60,378 nt of DNA from JBOGDS01 sp050743075 (GCA_050743075.1 JBOGDS010000012.1:1-60378), one strand, 5' to 3'. Counted from the first letter of the stretch, positions 1 to 10,546 are shown. Program-made: numbers and translations. Notes: generated from the sequence alone by a model not told the origin.

Positions 1-1416
1 GGCCCCGACCGCGCGCTGGTCGCGCTGCGGCCGTGGCTGCTGCCCGCCGGACTGCTCGGCGTCGCCGCGAGCCTCGGGCTCGCCCTGCACTCACTGGGCG
101 GCGGAAGCCTGACCGAAGGGGTGGCGAACGCGTCGGTGACCGCCCTGCTTGACTCGCCCACCGGCCGTCTCATCGCGGTGGAGCTCGCGGCGTTCCTCGT
201 GGCGGCTGCCGCGGCGGTCCGCCCGTTCCGCCGGCTGATCGCTCTGGCACTGGCCGTGGTGGTCGTCGCCGAGGGGTTGCGGAGCCACCTGCACACCGAG
301 GCGCAGCCGTTGGGGTCGATCACCATCATCGTCCACCTGGCCGCCGTGGCGATCTGGGTCGGCGCGCTGATCCACGTGCTTCGTGCGGCACTGCGTTGGC
401 GACACACCCCGGGCCAGGCGCGGGCGCTGTTCGTCGAATACTCCCTGATCGCGCTCGCGCTGTACGGCGTCGTTGTCACCACCGGCACCATCGCCGCCGT
501 CCTGGTGCTCCCCAGCGTCGACGCGCTCTGGGCCACGTCCTACGGGCAAGTCCTGCTGGCCAAGCTGGCCCTCGTCGCCACCGCGACCAGCCTCGCGGTA
601 GCGGCCCGCCGCCGGCTTCGACGACATTCCTACCCCGCGACCATCAGGCTGGCCCGGATCGAGTGGCCGGCGCTGGTCACCGTGCTCGCCGCCACCGCCG
701 TGCTCACCGCCATGGCCCCGCCGGGCGACCCGAGCACCGGGCTGGCCTACCCGCCGCCGGCCGCCGGACCCACCGTGCGGCTGGGCACCCTGGCCGGTCA
801 GATCACCACCGGCGTCATCGCCAGCGACGGGCAGCTCGAGGTCCGGCTGCGGGTGCCCGAGTGGGACCCCAACGCACGCCACGGCTTCGATGTCACCGGC
901 ACGGTCACCGGACCCGGCGGCGACCACTCCACCCTTGACCTGCAAGCGTGCGGTGCCGGCTGCCTCGTCGGCCCAGCTCGGTGGATGGTCGGCACCAACA
1001 CCCTCGAGCTCGATGTCCAAGCGAGAGACTGGGACGGAGCCGTCACGCGCTTCGAGGTGCCCTGGCCGGCGCGTGACGGACAGGAGCTCTTCGATCGGAT
1101 GCTGGCCACCATGACCCACGAGCCCACCGTCGTCTTTGTCGAGTCCGCCACCAGCGACACCAACCAGCCGACGCCCTTTCAGAGCGGCGAGCTGCGGGTC
1201 AGCGGCGCGGAGTTCGTGGACCTGCAGCCATACCGATCCGGCGCCGTCAACGCCCCCACCATTCTGGGCCGAGACGGTGACACGACCGAGATCGGTTTCG
1301 CTATCAGCACCGAGAGCATCTACGTCAGGCAGATCCTCGGCGCCGACGGTCGGCTCATCGAGGAAACCCTGATCTCACCCAACCACCTGCTCGAACGCAC
1401 CTACAGCTACGGCTGA
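1..1416 (+). CDS. CopD-family copper resistance membrane protein, 5' end outside the window
   Basis: The reading frame is open from the first base and ends at TGA 1414-1416, so the N-terminus lies upstream; the GTG at 121 is internal. The visible part begins with hydrophobic segments (PWLLPAGLLGVAASLGLAL, VELAAFLVAAAAAV, ALALAVVVVAE), then the CopD-like stretch ITIIVHLAAVAIWVGALIHV and three or four more membrane helices up to about codon 240. A soluble, beta-rich tail of about 190 residues follows (from TVRLGTLAGQITTG). CopD-type proteins are linked to copper uptake or handling in the periplasm; the extracytoplasmic tail may bind metal or a partner, which is inference. It heads a same-strand run with the DUF3179 gene. 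CopD-like family is fairly sure; function is less so. Confidence 0.75.
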   Translation, partial: GPDRALVALRPWLLPAGLLGVAASLGLALHSLGGGSLTEGVANASVTALLDSPTGRLIAVELAAFLVAAAAAVRPFRRLIALALAVVVVAEGLRSHLHTEAQPLGSITIIVHLAAVAIWVGALIHVLRAALRWRHTPGQARALFVEYSLIALALYGVVVTTGTIAAVLVLPSVDALWATSYGQVLLAKLALVATATSLAVAARRRLRRHSYPATIRLARIEWPALVTVLAATAVLTAMAPPGDPSTGLAYPPPAAGPTVRLGTLAGQITTGVIASDGQLEVRLRVPEWDPNARHGFDVTGTVTGPGGDHSTLDLQACGAGCLVGPARWMVGTNTLELDVQARDWDGAVTRFEVPWPARDGQELFDRMLATMTHEPTVVFVESATSDTNQPTPFQSGELRVSGAEFVDLQPYRSGAVNAPTILGRDGDTTEIGFAISTESIYVRQILGADGRLIEETLISPNHLLERTYSYG

Positions 1417-1554
1417 TCCCGTTCGTGAGTGGTGCGCCGTCGACGGTCCGCAACGGTGATGCGGCCGGGCGGGTTCCCCAGCTCCCGCAGGAGGGCACAG
1501 GCAACGTGTTTGCCATCACGGTCGGCACGGTCGGCAAGCGCTACACCCAAAAGT

Positions 1555-2769
1555 ATGGCTGGACATCCGGGCCATGGTGCCGCGGCATCCGACCTCAGCC
1601 GCACCGGGCGCGGCAGCAGCCCATCGCCAGGACGGCCGGGCCGGCTGAGCCGTCGGCGCCTGCTTCAGGTGCTGGGCGGCGCGGGCGTGGTCGGCGTCGG
1701 TGGCGCCACCTGGGCTCTCACCAGACCGGACGGCGCCGGACCGACCGCTGCCCAGCCGGCTGCCGACGCGCAGACCGTGCGTGATCCCGGCAGGGGTAAC
1801 CCGCACGACTTCGATGATTTCGCCGACAATGTCCAGTCCGGCGGGCCGCCGCGCGACGGCATCCCGTCGATCGACTCGCCGGTCTATGTATCCGCCGAAC
1901 AGGCCGACTTCCTCGACGATGGCGACATCGTGTTCGGTCTGGTTGTCGACGGCCAGCCCCGCGCGTACCCGCAGCTCGTGCTGGTCTGGCACGAGATCGT
2001 CAACGAGGCCGACTCGGCAGGGCCGATGTCGGTGACCTACTGCCCGCTCACCGGATCAACGGTGGGGTTCCGCGGGCACGCGGGCATCGAGCAGTTCGGG
2101 ACCAGCGGAAGCCTGGTCAACTCCAACCTGCTCATGTACGACCGCACCCACGAGAGCACCTGGCCGCAGATCCTCACCCAGGCGATCACCGGGCCACGGC
2201 GCGGAGACGAACTCGAAGAGTTTGCGCTGGAGTGGACCACCTGGCAGCGGTGGCGCGACGCGTTTCCGCAGACCCAGGTGCTCTCGGCTGAGACCGGCTT
2301 CGTGCGCCGTTACGGCGACGATCCGTACGGCTCCTACAACCCGGTCGGCGGGTACTACCAGCAAGGGTCGGGGCGCATCTTCCCCGTCATGACCACCGAT
2401 GACCGCTTCGACGAGAAGGCGGTCTTCTTCGGCGCGAAGCTCGGCGACGCCCGACTGGCCGTCCGCAAGGACCTGATTCTCGCGCAACAGGTCGTGGACG
2501 CGGAGATGAACGGGACGCCCGTGGTGTTCCTGCACGACCCCGACCTTGCGGCCGTGCGAGTGTTCCGCGCCGATCCCGCGAGTGGCGCCCTGGAGCTCCA
2601 ATCCACCGGCGATCCCGGCCAGTATGTGGATCGGCGCAGCGGCGCCGTGTGGGATTCGTGGGGGCGCCCCATCACCGGCACGGATACCCCGCTGACCCGC
2701 GTGCTCGCCTACGACGTGATGTGGTTCGCCTGGGCCGCCTTCTTCCCGCATACGGCGGTGATCGGATGA
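1555..2769 (+). CDS. DUF3179 domain protein with Tat-type signal
   Basis: About 404 residues. The frame is open from GTG 1429, but I chose ATG 1555 because it puts a twin-arginine motif (SRRRLLQVLGG) and a hydrophobic stretch near the N-terminus; no strong ribosome binding site decides it. The mature part matches the DUF3179 family: DGIPSIDSPVY near its start, the stretch VTYCPLTGSTVGF, and NSNLLMYDR. DUF3179 proteins are exported and of unknown biochemical function; the single conserved Cys in TYCPLTG may bind a metal or cofactor, which is speculation. The Tat signal suggests export in folded form. The stop overlaps the next gene by ATGA, so the two are probably co-translated. Confidence 0.75.
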   Translation: MAGHPGHGAAASDLSRTGRGSSPSPGRPGRLSRRRLLQVLGGAGVVGVGGATWALTRPDGAGPTAAQPAADAQTVRDPGRGNPHDFDDFADNVQSGGPPRDGIPSIDSPVYVSAEQADFLDDGDIVFGLVVDGQPRAYPQLVLVWHEIVNEADSAGPMSVTYCPLTGSTVGFRGHAGIEQFGTSGSLVNSNLLMYDRTHESTWPQILTQAITGPRRGDELEEFALEWTTWQRWRDAFPQTQVLSAETGFVRRYGDDPYGSYNPVGGYYQQGSGRIFPVMTTDDRFDEKAVFFGAKLGDARLAVRKDLILAQQVVDAEMNGTPVVFLHDPDLAAVRVFRADPASGALELQSTGDPGQYVDRRSGAVWDSWGRPITGTDTPLTRVLAYDVMWFAWAAFFPHTAVIG

Positions 2770-3437
2770 CCGCCGACAAGGTCGCTCTGGGTCGCCAGCA
2801 GAGGGGCCGCAGGCTGCTTCGGCGTACCGCCCGGGTGATCCACGACTCCTTGACCGGGCGTCGCTACCGGCTGACCGCCGCCGGCGCCGCCGTGGTCTAC
2901 CTCCTGGTGTTCCTCGCCGCGATTCGAGACCTCACCGTCTCGCCGGGCGGCCTCCGGCGCTTCGCGGACCCGCCGGCCGTGGAGGTGGTGCCGGACTGGA
3001 CCTCGCGGATGTTCGACCAACTCGCGCCGTTCCACTTCGAGCCCGTCGCCGCGGTCTACCCCACCGGCTGGCTGGAGATCCTCATCTCCCCGCTCAACAT
3101 CGCCACCGGGCTGGCGCTCGGCGGGCTCGTCGGGCTCAACATCGCGGTCGCCTGGCACGTCGTCGCGCAGGCTCGCACCTGCCGGGCGCCCGGCGTCGGC
3201 CGCACCCGGGCGTTCGGTGGCCTGATCGGGGCGCTGCCCAGCTTCTTCGTCGGCATGGCCTGCTGCGCACCGGCGCTGACCGTTGCGCTCGGCGCCCAGT
3301 TCACCGTCCTGCTCACCGCCGTACGCAGCTGGTTCGTCCCGGTCGTCGTGCTCATCCTGGTTGCCGTGCTGCTGTGGAACGTCCACCGCGCCGAACGGCT
3401 ATCGCCGGGAGATGACAGCCCGACTGCTCTCGGCTGA
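2766..3437 (+). CDS. Integral membrane protein of unknown family with a CC motif
   Basis: This 223-residue protein starts at ATG 2766, overlapping the DUF3179 stop by four bases, so an open frame extending further upstream is not needed. It has a basic N-terminus (RQQRGRRLLRRTARVIHDS), a first helix (AAGAAVVYLLVFLAAI), an extracytoplasmic loop of about 60 residues, and three to four more helices. The loop-helix segment FFVGMACCAPALTVALGAQ has a paired Cys like those seen in CcdA/DsbD-type thiol transporters and metal transporters, but the rest does not look like CcdA. Context points to a partner of the CopD and DUF3179 proteins in redox or copper handling. I do not recognise the family. Confidence 0.6.
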   Translation: MTADKVALGRQQRGRRLLRRTARVIHDSLTGRRYRLTAAGAAVVYLLVFLAAIRDLTVSPGGLRRFADPPAVEVVPDWTSRMFDQLAPFHFEPVAAVYPTGWLEILISPLNIATGLALGGLVGLNIAVAWHVVAQARTCRAPGVGRTRAFGGLIGALPSFFVGMACCAPALTVALGAQFTVLLTAVRSWFVPVVVLILVAVLLWNVHRAERLSPGDDSPTALG

Positions 3438-3477
3438 CCGCCCGCCCCGCCAATCCTCGCCCAGCGGAGCCTCCGGG

Positions 3478-3509
3478 GACCTAAACTAGATGACTTAGTA
3501 GTTTAGGTC
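3478..3509. promoter_or_regulatory. Operator-like perfect inverted repeat (site A)
   Basis: Arms GACCTAAACTA (3478-3488) and TAGTTTAGGTC (3499-3509) are perfectly complementary over 11 bases, with a 10-base spacer that contains ACTTAG. It is an A+T-rich island in G+C-rich DNA, about 90 bases upstream of the small gene at 3602. It shares CCTAA and ACTTAGTA with the sites near 5008, 13146 and 17123, all within reach of the BlaI-like regulator at 15057. Binding by that regulator is inferred. Confidence 0.7.
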
Positions 3510-3601
3510 ATGTACTCGAGCCCCCTGGAGAGGACGTCAACATTGAGCCAGCCACTCTCCGACGCCGAACTGTCGATCTCCGCTCGCGGCGGTGTCGGGA
3601 C

Positions 3602-3802
3602 ATGAGCACGAAGGAACATCCACGGAATAGGCGTGACAAGATCATCTTCCGTGCCGTGACGCCGCTCGGGTTGTTGGTGTTGCTGCTGACGTGGTTCGGC
3701 AACGCCGCCGGGGTCGTGATCCTACCGCTCGACCAGCACCACGTCATCGGCCAGGTCGTCGGCTTCGGGCTCATCGCGTACGGGCTGATGCACTGGCGAT
3801 GA
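3602..3802 (+). CDS. Small membrane protein, 66 residues
   Basis: It starts at ATG 3602 behind the site A palindrome, with only a weak purine stretch as ribosome binding site. A charged N-terminus (MSTKEHPRNRRDKIIFR) precedes two hydrophobic segments (PLGLLVLLLTWFGNAAGVVIL and IGQVVGFGLIAYGLMHW), so a two-helix membrane protein is likely. Its 3' end overlaps the 3' end of lgt on the other strand by 32 bases (3771-3802). I do not recognise the family. The upstream palindrome and the lack of any other downstream plus-strand gene suggest it is a one-gene member of the inferred BlaI-controlled regulon. Confidence 0.55.
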   Translation: MSTKEHPRNRRDKIIFRAVTPLGLLVLLLTWFGNAAGVVILPLDQHHVIGQVVGFGLIAYGLMHWR

Positions 3803-4604
3803 GCGTGTGGAGGTGGACACGTCCCTTCACTCTCGCTGTTGTGACGGGTGCCGCTCGCACACCCAGATGTTTCCCGATCGCACGCCGGCCGGAGTAGATC
3901 AGCAGGCCGACGCCGAACGCGATGAGGGCGATCGACCACAGCTGAGGTTGAGTCAACCCGGCAACGACAGGCTCGTTGGTTCGCACCATCTCCACGAGCA
4001 GTCGAGCCAGCCCACTGAGGACCGCGTACGCGCCGAACATGACAGCGGGACGGAGCCGGGTCCGCACCTGCCACAGGGCGGCCGCGATCGCGAACGCCGC
4101 CAGCGCCTCGTACAACGGCGCCGGGTGCACCCGCTCGAGAGTCGGCATCGTCCCGTTCGGGAAACTCATCGCCCACGGCACCGTGGACGGCGTGCCGTAG
4201 GTGCCGTCACCGGCGAGCAGGCAGCCCAACCGGCCCACACCGTAGGCGACCGACAGCGGCACCGGGATCAAGCCTGCCAGCAACCGCAACGGCAGCCCGT
4301 TCCTTCGGGCAACCACGGCGACGCCGAGCGCGCCACCGAGCAGCCCGCCGTGCCAGGTGAACCCCATCGTCCCGAAGTCCATCGCGGTGAGGCTGCCCGC
4401 GTTCTCGGCCAGGTAGTACACCTTCGCCCCGAGGAACCCGGCGATCAGGCCGATGACGGCGAGCGTCCAGGCCAGGTCGGGCTCCCGGCCGACCCGGCGC
4501 AGCTCGCGGGCAAGCAGCCAGCCGGCGACCAGCGCGGCCAACGCCTTGCTGACCCCGTAGCTGCTGATCGTCAGGGGGCCGAGCTCTAGCAGGACCGGGA
4601 ACAT
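3771..4604 (-). CDS. lgt: Prolipoprotein diacylglyceryl transferase
   Basis: Lgt transfers a diacylglyceryl group from phospholipid to the lipobox cysteine of prelipoproteins at the cytoplasmic membrane. The 277-residue product has the family order: the FTWHGGLLGG segment with the conserved His, then GRLGCLLAGDGTYGTPS, WAMSFPNGT, RVHPAPLYE, and about seven membrane helices. A clear GGAGG lies 9 bases before ATG 4604. The C-terminal tail after RRAIGKHLG is probably poorly conserved. Chromosomes normally carry an lgt of their own, so this is likely an extra copy travelling with the cassette; it could serve the lipoprotein at 19278. It is downstream of the Met-rich peptide gene on the same strand. 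Confidence 0.9.
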   Translation of the reverse strand: MFPVLLELGPLTISSYGVSKALAALVAGWLLARELRRVGREPDLAWTLAVIGLIAGFLGAKVYYLAENAGSLTAMDFGTMGFTWHGGLLGGALGVAVVARRNGLPLRLLAGLIPVPLSVAYGVGRLGCLLAGDGTYGTPSTVPWAMSFPNGTMPTLERVHPAPLYEALAAFAIAAALWQVRTRLRPAVMFGAYAVLSGLARLLVEMVRTNEPVVAGLTQPQLWSIALIAFGVGLLIYSGRRAIGKHLGVRAAPVTTARVKGRVHLHTLIASASARTR

Positions 4605-4717
4605 CGAATCGTGCCTCCATACATGTCACAAGAACGCCGCCCGGGTGGACCCGGGCCCGGCACAGTCGCGATGGGAGGCGCCAACCGACGGTGCGGAGCG
4701 CCTCGTACGCCGAGCAG

Positions 4718-4987
4718 TCAGCTGTCGCGATCGGGTTGGCCGGGTGAGGCGTCACCACTCATCATCAGCTCGTGCATGCGCTCCATGCCAGGATTGCCGC
4801 CCATCATCCGTTCATGCATGCGCTCCATGCCGGGGTTGTCGCCCATCATCTGCTCATGCTGCGCCACGTCCGGTTGCTGTCCTCCCGCCTCACCGTTCGA
4901 GCCGTCGGCCAGCGCCGGCACGGCTGCCACCACGGCGGCCGCGAGTCCTCCGCCGACAGCGCCGGCAAGTCGCTTCCCGATGCGCAT
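4718..4987 (-). CDS. Secreted Met/His-rich repeat peptide, putative copper binder
   Basis: This 89-residue protein starts at ATG 4987, with GGGAGG five bases upstream. It has a signal peptide (MRIGKRLAGAVGGGLAAAVV, likely cleaved after ALA), then a short mature region with repeated units: QMMGDNPGMERMHERMMGGN is followed directly by PGMERMHELMM. The unit is 13 residues (39 bases in DNA). The mature chain is dominated by Met and includes His, Asp and Glu, as in periplasmic Cu(I)-binding or copper-storage peptides. No Cys is present. Divergent palindromes lie upstream (5008-5028). Copper binding is inferred from composition and from CopD, cupredoxin and BlaI/CopY neighbours. Confidence 0.7.
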   Translation of the reverse strand: MRIGKRLAGAVGGGLAAAVVAAVPALADGSNGEAGGQQPDVAQHEQMMGDNPGMERMHERMMGGNPGMERMHELMMSGDASPGQPDRDS

Positions 4988-5007
4988 GAGTGCCTCCCTA
5001 CTTGACT

Positions 5008-5211
5008 CCTAATTGACATAGTAGATGACGATTCGCGTTCGCCCCCGGTTCCCCGGAGCGCCGTCGGCGCCGAAGGCATGACGCCCGCCGTCCACACTCG
5101 CGGCAGGGACGAGCACGGCGGCTATATCGTCCGCGCCTTCGGAGAACCATGGGTAGATGCCAAGCCTGCCGTCTGCGTGAGCGGCCCTATCTACTAGTCT
5201 TCTTCGTAGTA
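5008..5211. promoter_or_regulatory. Divergent regulatory region with two operator-like motifs
   Basis: The 301 bases between the Met-rich peptide gene and ccmA hold no gene that I can support. Two A+T-rich motifs stand out. At 5008-5028 CCTAA is followed by ACATAGTAGATGA, matching the site at 13146 (CCTAA...ACTTAGTAG). At 5192-5211 TACTA and TAGTA form a perfect inverted repeat with a 10-base spacer. The first lies just upstream of the minus-strand peptide gene, the second about 80 bases before ccmA. They probably control the divergent units through the BlaI-like regulator; this is inferred. Confidence 0.55.
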
Positions 5212-5288
5212 AGCTGCCGCCGATCCGAGGTGCCGATGCTCCGCCGTGTCGATGCTCCGCGACGAACCATCGCAGGGGCGATCCGCAG

Positions 5289-5945
5289 ATGACGATCCCG
5301 CAGACGCGGCCACCTGCGCCACCTGTTGCCGCGCCGCCAACGTGGCCGGCATTGCGGGTGCGTGGAATGTCGCGGCACCACGGCGGGCGTCGCGTGCTCG
5401 GCCCCATCGACCTCGAACTCGGACCTGGTGCGGTGTGCCTGGTGGAGGGCCCGAACGGGGCGGGCAAGACCACGCTGCTGCGCGTTTCGGCGGGTCTGCT
5501 CGCACCGACGTCCGGTACGGTCGAGGCGGCCCAACCGGCCCTCTACCTGACTGCCGGAGGGGGCGCGCGCCCGGAGCACACCGTCGGCCGAGCGCTCGCC
5601 TGGGTCGCCCGGGTGACGCCGGGCGGCGGCATGCCGGTCGTGTCGGCGCTGGAACTCACGGGGCTTGTCGACCGGACCGACGTGCGGGTCGCCGCGCTCT
5701 CGTCGGGCCAGCGGTCCCGGTTGGCGCTCGCCCTCGCTCTGGTGGTTGGGCCGTCGCTGGCGTGCCTGGACGAGCCGACGGCCCACCTGGACAGTGCCGG
5801 GGTGGGCCGCGCGGCCGTTGCTATCGAGGCGCTGGCCGCGGGAGGCTGTGCGGTGCTGGTCGCCAGTCCGGAACCGCGTGACTTTCTCGCGTTGGCTGAT
5901 GCCCGGGTGCGCCTCGACGATGGCCGGGCAGGGGTCGTGCTATGA
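5289..5945 (+). CDS. ccmA: Haem exporter ATP-binding protein CcmA
   Basis: CcmA is the ATPase of the CcmABCD complex, which powers release of haem-loaded CcmE in System I cytochrome c maturation. The 218-residue product has a Walker A (GPNGAGKTT, about residues 52-60), a signature LSSGQRSRLALA, a Walker B (LACLDEPT) and no membrane helices. It is a single small ABC domain, as usual for CcmA. ATG 5289 was chosen because the sequence before the ABC fold is short; a moderate AGGGG lies upstream. It opens an operon running to 11830 in which almost every gene overlaps the next. The stop overlaps the start of ccmB by four bases. Confidence 0.88.
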   Translation: MTIPQTRPPAPPVAAPPTWPALRVRGMSRHHGGRRVLGPIDLELGPGAVCLVEGPNGAGKTTLLRVSAGLLAPTSGTVEAAQPALYLTAGGGARPEHTVGRALAWVARVTPGGGMPVVSALELTGLVDRTDVRVAALSSGQRSRLALALALVVGPSLACLDEPTAHLDSAGVGRAAVAIEALAAGGCAVLVASPEPRDFLALADARVRLDDGRAGVVL

Positions 5946-6598
5946 GTGCCGTCGGCGCCACGCGGCAGGCCGGTGCGGTGGCGGTCCGCGAGGTCGCGCT
6001 GGAACTGGCCAGCCGGGAGACCGCGATCACGGTGCTGCCGTTCGTGGCCGCGCTCATGTTGCTCGGCGGCCTCGGCCTGGGTCCGGAACCTGCCGCCTTG
6101 CAGGCCGCCGCCCCGGGTTTCACCTGGGTGGTCGTCCTGGTGGCCGCGCTGCCGCTCGCCCGTGGCGTGGCGGCGGCCGAACGCGCCTGCGGCTCCTGGG
6201 ACCTGCTTCGTGCGCTCATCGCTCCGGTCGCGCTGCTCGCCGGCAAGCTCCTCGCCCTGTGGTTGGCCCTGCTGGCCTGTTGGGCGCTGGCCTCGGTTCT
6301 CGCTGCGGTGCTGTTGGGCGCGATGTGGCCGCTCGCCGCGGTGGCCGGGGGCCTGCTGGGGACGCTTGGCATCGCGGCCACCACGGTCGTGCTCGGGGTG
6401 CTGCTACCCGACGGTGGCCGGCGCCCCGGGCTGCTCGCCGTCCTGCTGCTGCCAGGCGCGGTGCCGGTGTTGCTGGCCGGCACCCAGACCGCGACGGCCG
6501 GCGTGGCTGCCGGGCCGTGGCTGGCCCTGCTTTCCGTCTACGACGCGGTCAGCCTGGCTGCGGCGTGGGCGATCTTCCCGACGTTGTTGGAGGAATGA
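5942..6598 (+). CDS. ccmB: Haem exporter permease CcmB
   Basis: This 218-residue, very hydrophobic protein has about six membrane helices, the length and topology expected for CcmB, the permease-like partner of CcmA. It begins ATRQAGAVAVREVALELASRE, as CcmB proteins do with a short cytoplasmic amphipathic start, and continues TAITVLPFVAALMLL. Sequence signatures in CcmB are weak, so the call leans on size, topology and the position between ccmA and ccmC. It starts at ATG 5942 overlapping the ccmA stop, and a TTGGAGGAATGAC tail at its end supplies the ribosome binding site of ccmC. Confidence 0.85.
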   Translation: MSAVGATRQAGAVAVREVALELASRETAITVLPFVAALMLLGGLGLGPEPAALQAAAPGFTWVVVLVAALPLARGVAAAERACGSWDLLRALIAPVALLAGKLLALWLALLACWALASVLAAVLLGAMWPLAAVAGGLLGTLGIAATTVVLGVLLPDGGRRPGLLAVLLLPGAVPVLLAGTQTATAGVAAGPWLALLSVYDAVSLAAAWAIFPTLLEE

Positions 6599-6599
6599 C

Positions 6600-7355
6600 A
6601 TGGCTTCCGGACTCGGGCCGAAGTTGAGCGGCGTGCGCCGCACCGCCGGGCGCCTATTGGGACCGCTCGCGCTGGCCGGGGTGGCGGTCACCGTGACGCT
6701 CGGGTTGGCCGTCGCGCCACCCGACGCGTTACAGGGGCAGGCGCAGCGGCTGATGTATGTGCATGTGCCCGCCGCGCTGACCGCCTACCTGTGCTTCGCT
6801 CTCGTTCTCGCCGCGAGTGTCGCCTACCTGGTCCGGCGGGACCTGCGGTTCGCACGGCGGGCCCGGGCGGCCGCCGAGCTGGGGGTGGGGATGACCGCAC
6901 TGGCCCTGGCGCTGGGGAGCCTGTGGGGCCGCCCGGTGTGGGGTGTCTGGTGGGCCTGGGACCCGCGGATCGTCAGCACGGTGGTCCTGTTGCTCATCTA
7001 TATCGGATATCTGGGGGTGCGCGGGCTGTCGGAGGATGCGCACGTCAACGCCCGCCGAGCCGCGGTGGTGGGCATCCTCGGGTTCGTCCAGGTGCCGATC
7101 GTGCATTTCTCGGTGGTGTGGTGGCGCACACTGCATCAGCCGCCGACGGTCCTTCAACCGGACCTGTCACCACCGATCGAGGGACCTATGTTCGCCGCGC
7201 TCGTCTCGGGGTGGGTGACGTTCACGCTGCTGGCGGCCTTCGTCCTCATGCGCCGGATCCGGTCCCTCGACGCGCAGGCTGGTCCAGCAACCGTGCCGGC
7301 ACCGGCCGGCACCACGACCCCTATTCAGGTGGTGGCGAGAAAGGAGCCACGATGA
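6600..7355 (+). CDS. ccmC: Haem-handling protein CcmC
   Basis: CcmC presents haem to CcmE. The 251-residue protein has six predicted helices and the tryptophan-rich WWD motif (WGVWWAWDPR, residues 114-123). His 55 (MYVHVP) and His 169 or 179 in IVHFSVVWWRTLH correspond to the two conserved haem-ligand histidines of the family. I chose ATG 6600 because GGAGG lies 5 bases upstream; a longer open frame that begins in ccmB is an artefact. The C-terminal 25 residues (from DAQAG) are a low-complexity Pro/Ala/Thr tail. The stop overlaps the start of ccmD. Confidence 0.92.
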   Translation: MASGLGPKLSGVRRTAGRLLGPLALAGVAVTVTLGLAVAPPDALQGQAQRLMYVHVPAALTAYLCFALVLAASVAYLVRRDLRFARRARAAAELGVGMTALALALGSLWGRPVWGVWWAWDPRIVSTVVLLLIYIGYLGVRGLSEDAHVNARRAAVVGILGFVQVPIVHFSVVWWRTLHQPPTVLQPDLSPPIEGPMFAALVSGWVTFTLLAAFVLMRRIRSLDAQAGPATVPAPAGTTTPIQVVARKEPR

Positions 7356-7456
7356 CCAGCTGGACCTGGGTGTGGGCCGGGTACCTGCTCACCGCGGCCG
7401 TCTGGGTCGCCTACACGATATGGTCCGGACGCGGGCGTACGGGAGACGACCGGTGA
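7352..7456 (+). CDS. ccmD: Small haem-exporter subunit CcmD-like
   Basis: This is a 34-residue ORF, MTSWTWVWAGYLLTAAVWVA then YTIWSGRGRTGDDR: one membrane helix followed by a basic, then acidic, tail. Size, topology and position between ccmC and ccmE match CcmD, which stabilises the CcmABC-CcmE complex. Its ATG overlaps the ccmC stop (ATGA), an AAAGGAG lies upstream, and its stop overlaps the GTG of ccmE. CcmD proteins are hardly conserved in sequence, so the assignment is by context. Confidence 0.75.
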   Translation: MTSWTWVWAGYLLTAAVWVAYTIWSGRGRTGDDR

Positions 7457-7916
7457 CCGCCGCGGAGCTGGCCGTCCCGCCGGTGGCCCGGCGCCGCGGC
7501 GGCACCCGCGTCCGGCTCGCCGTGCTCGTCGTGGTGGCCCTCGCCGGGATCGGTGTGCTGGCCGTGTCCCGCCTCGACGAGACCCTCGTGTACTACCGGA
7601 CCCCCACCGAGCTGGTGAACGATGCCGGGTTGACCGGCGAGCGGGTCCGCCTCGGTGGGCTGGTCCAACCGGACGGCCTGGACAAGGATGCCGACGAGGT
7701 CACCTTCACCCTCACCGACGGCACCACCGAGGTGCCGGTCGTCTTCACCGGCAGCCTGGGCGGCGTATTCCAGGCCGGGCAGAACGCGCTCGTGGAGGGC
7801 ACCCTCGGCGAGGATGGTGTGTTCCGCGGCGACCAGCTCATGGTCAAGCACACCGAGACCTACCAGGGGCCGGACAGCCAGGCGTACACCCCGCCGCCGC
7901 TGGGCGGTGAGGGCCC

Positions 7917-7920
<4 letters not shown>
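7453..7920 (+). CDS. ccmE: Haem chaperone CcmE
   Basis: CcmE binds haem covalently and hands it to CcmF. I took GTG 7453, which overlaps the ccmD stop (GTGA); an upstream ATG in the same open frame lies inside ccmD. The 155-residue protein has one N-terminal signal-anchor (VRLAVLVVVALAGIGVLAVS), then the OB-fold stretch YYRTPTEL...VRLGGLV...VTFTLTDG. The haem-binding segment is KHTETY: His 123 and Tyr 127 keep the HxxxY spacing of the classical HDENY motif, so it is the His-type, not the Cys-type, chaperone. Confidence 0.9.
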
Positions 7921-9970
<2,050 letters not shown>

Positions 9971-9971
<1 letters not shown>

Positions 9972-10537
9972 TGGCCGCGGAGACCCCACCACCCGCACGC
10001 GGACGACGGACTCGTCTCGCGGCCGCGACCCTGACCGTGGTTGCCCTCGGCGCGGCCGTCGTCGTCGTGTTCGGCACCGGGTTCGGCCGCGACCCCTCCG
10101 TCGTCGAGTCGGCCCTCATCGACCGGCCGGCGCCCCCGTTGAGCGGGCCCGGGCTGGACGGTGAGCCCGTCGACGTCGACGACCACCGCGGCAAGGTGGT
10201 GCTGGTCAACGTCTGGGCCTCGTGGTGCGAGGCGTGTCGCAGTGAGCATCCGATCCTCGCCGCCACCCAGGACAAGCTCGGCCCGCGCGGCTTACAGATC
10301 ATCGGGATCGACATGAGTGACACGCGTGACGACGCCTTGGCGTTTCTCGACGAGATGGGCGGAGCGAACTACCCCAGCGTGTTCGACCCGGACGCGACGA
10401 GGGCGGTCGAGTGGGGCACGTTCGCCGTCCCGGAGACCTACGTCGTGGACCGCGACGGCACCATCGTGCAGAAGGCCGTCGGCCCGGTCACCGCCGAGTG
10501 GCTCGCCGAGAACGTCGTTCTTCTCCTCGACGAGTAG
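9971..10537 (+). CDS. ccmG: Thiol:disulfide oxidoreductase CcmG/DsbE
   Basis: This 188-residue membrane-anchored thioredoxin-fold protein has one N-terminal helix (LAAATLTVVALGAAVVVVFG), then PAPPLSGPGLDGEPVDV and the active site WCEAC (Trp 85, Cys 86, Cys 89) in VLVNVWASWCEACRSEH. The cis-Pro loop is FAVPETYVVD. CcmG keeps the haem-binding cysteines of apocytochrome c, or CcmH, reduced; electrons probably come from the CcdA proteins in this window. ATG 9971 overlaps the ccmF stop (TAATG). TlpA/ResA and CcmG are hard to separate by sequence; position in the ccm operon favours CcmG. Confidence 0.88.
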
Positions 10538-10546
10538 CCGAGTCCG

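Noticed and set aside
5946..7355. A 469-residue plus-strand open frame spanning ccmB and ccmC
   Set aside because: Its first 218 codons are the wrong frame of ccmB; the real ccmC starts at 6600 with a good ribosome binding site.
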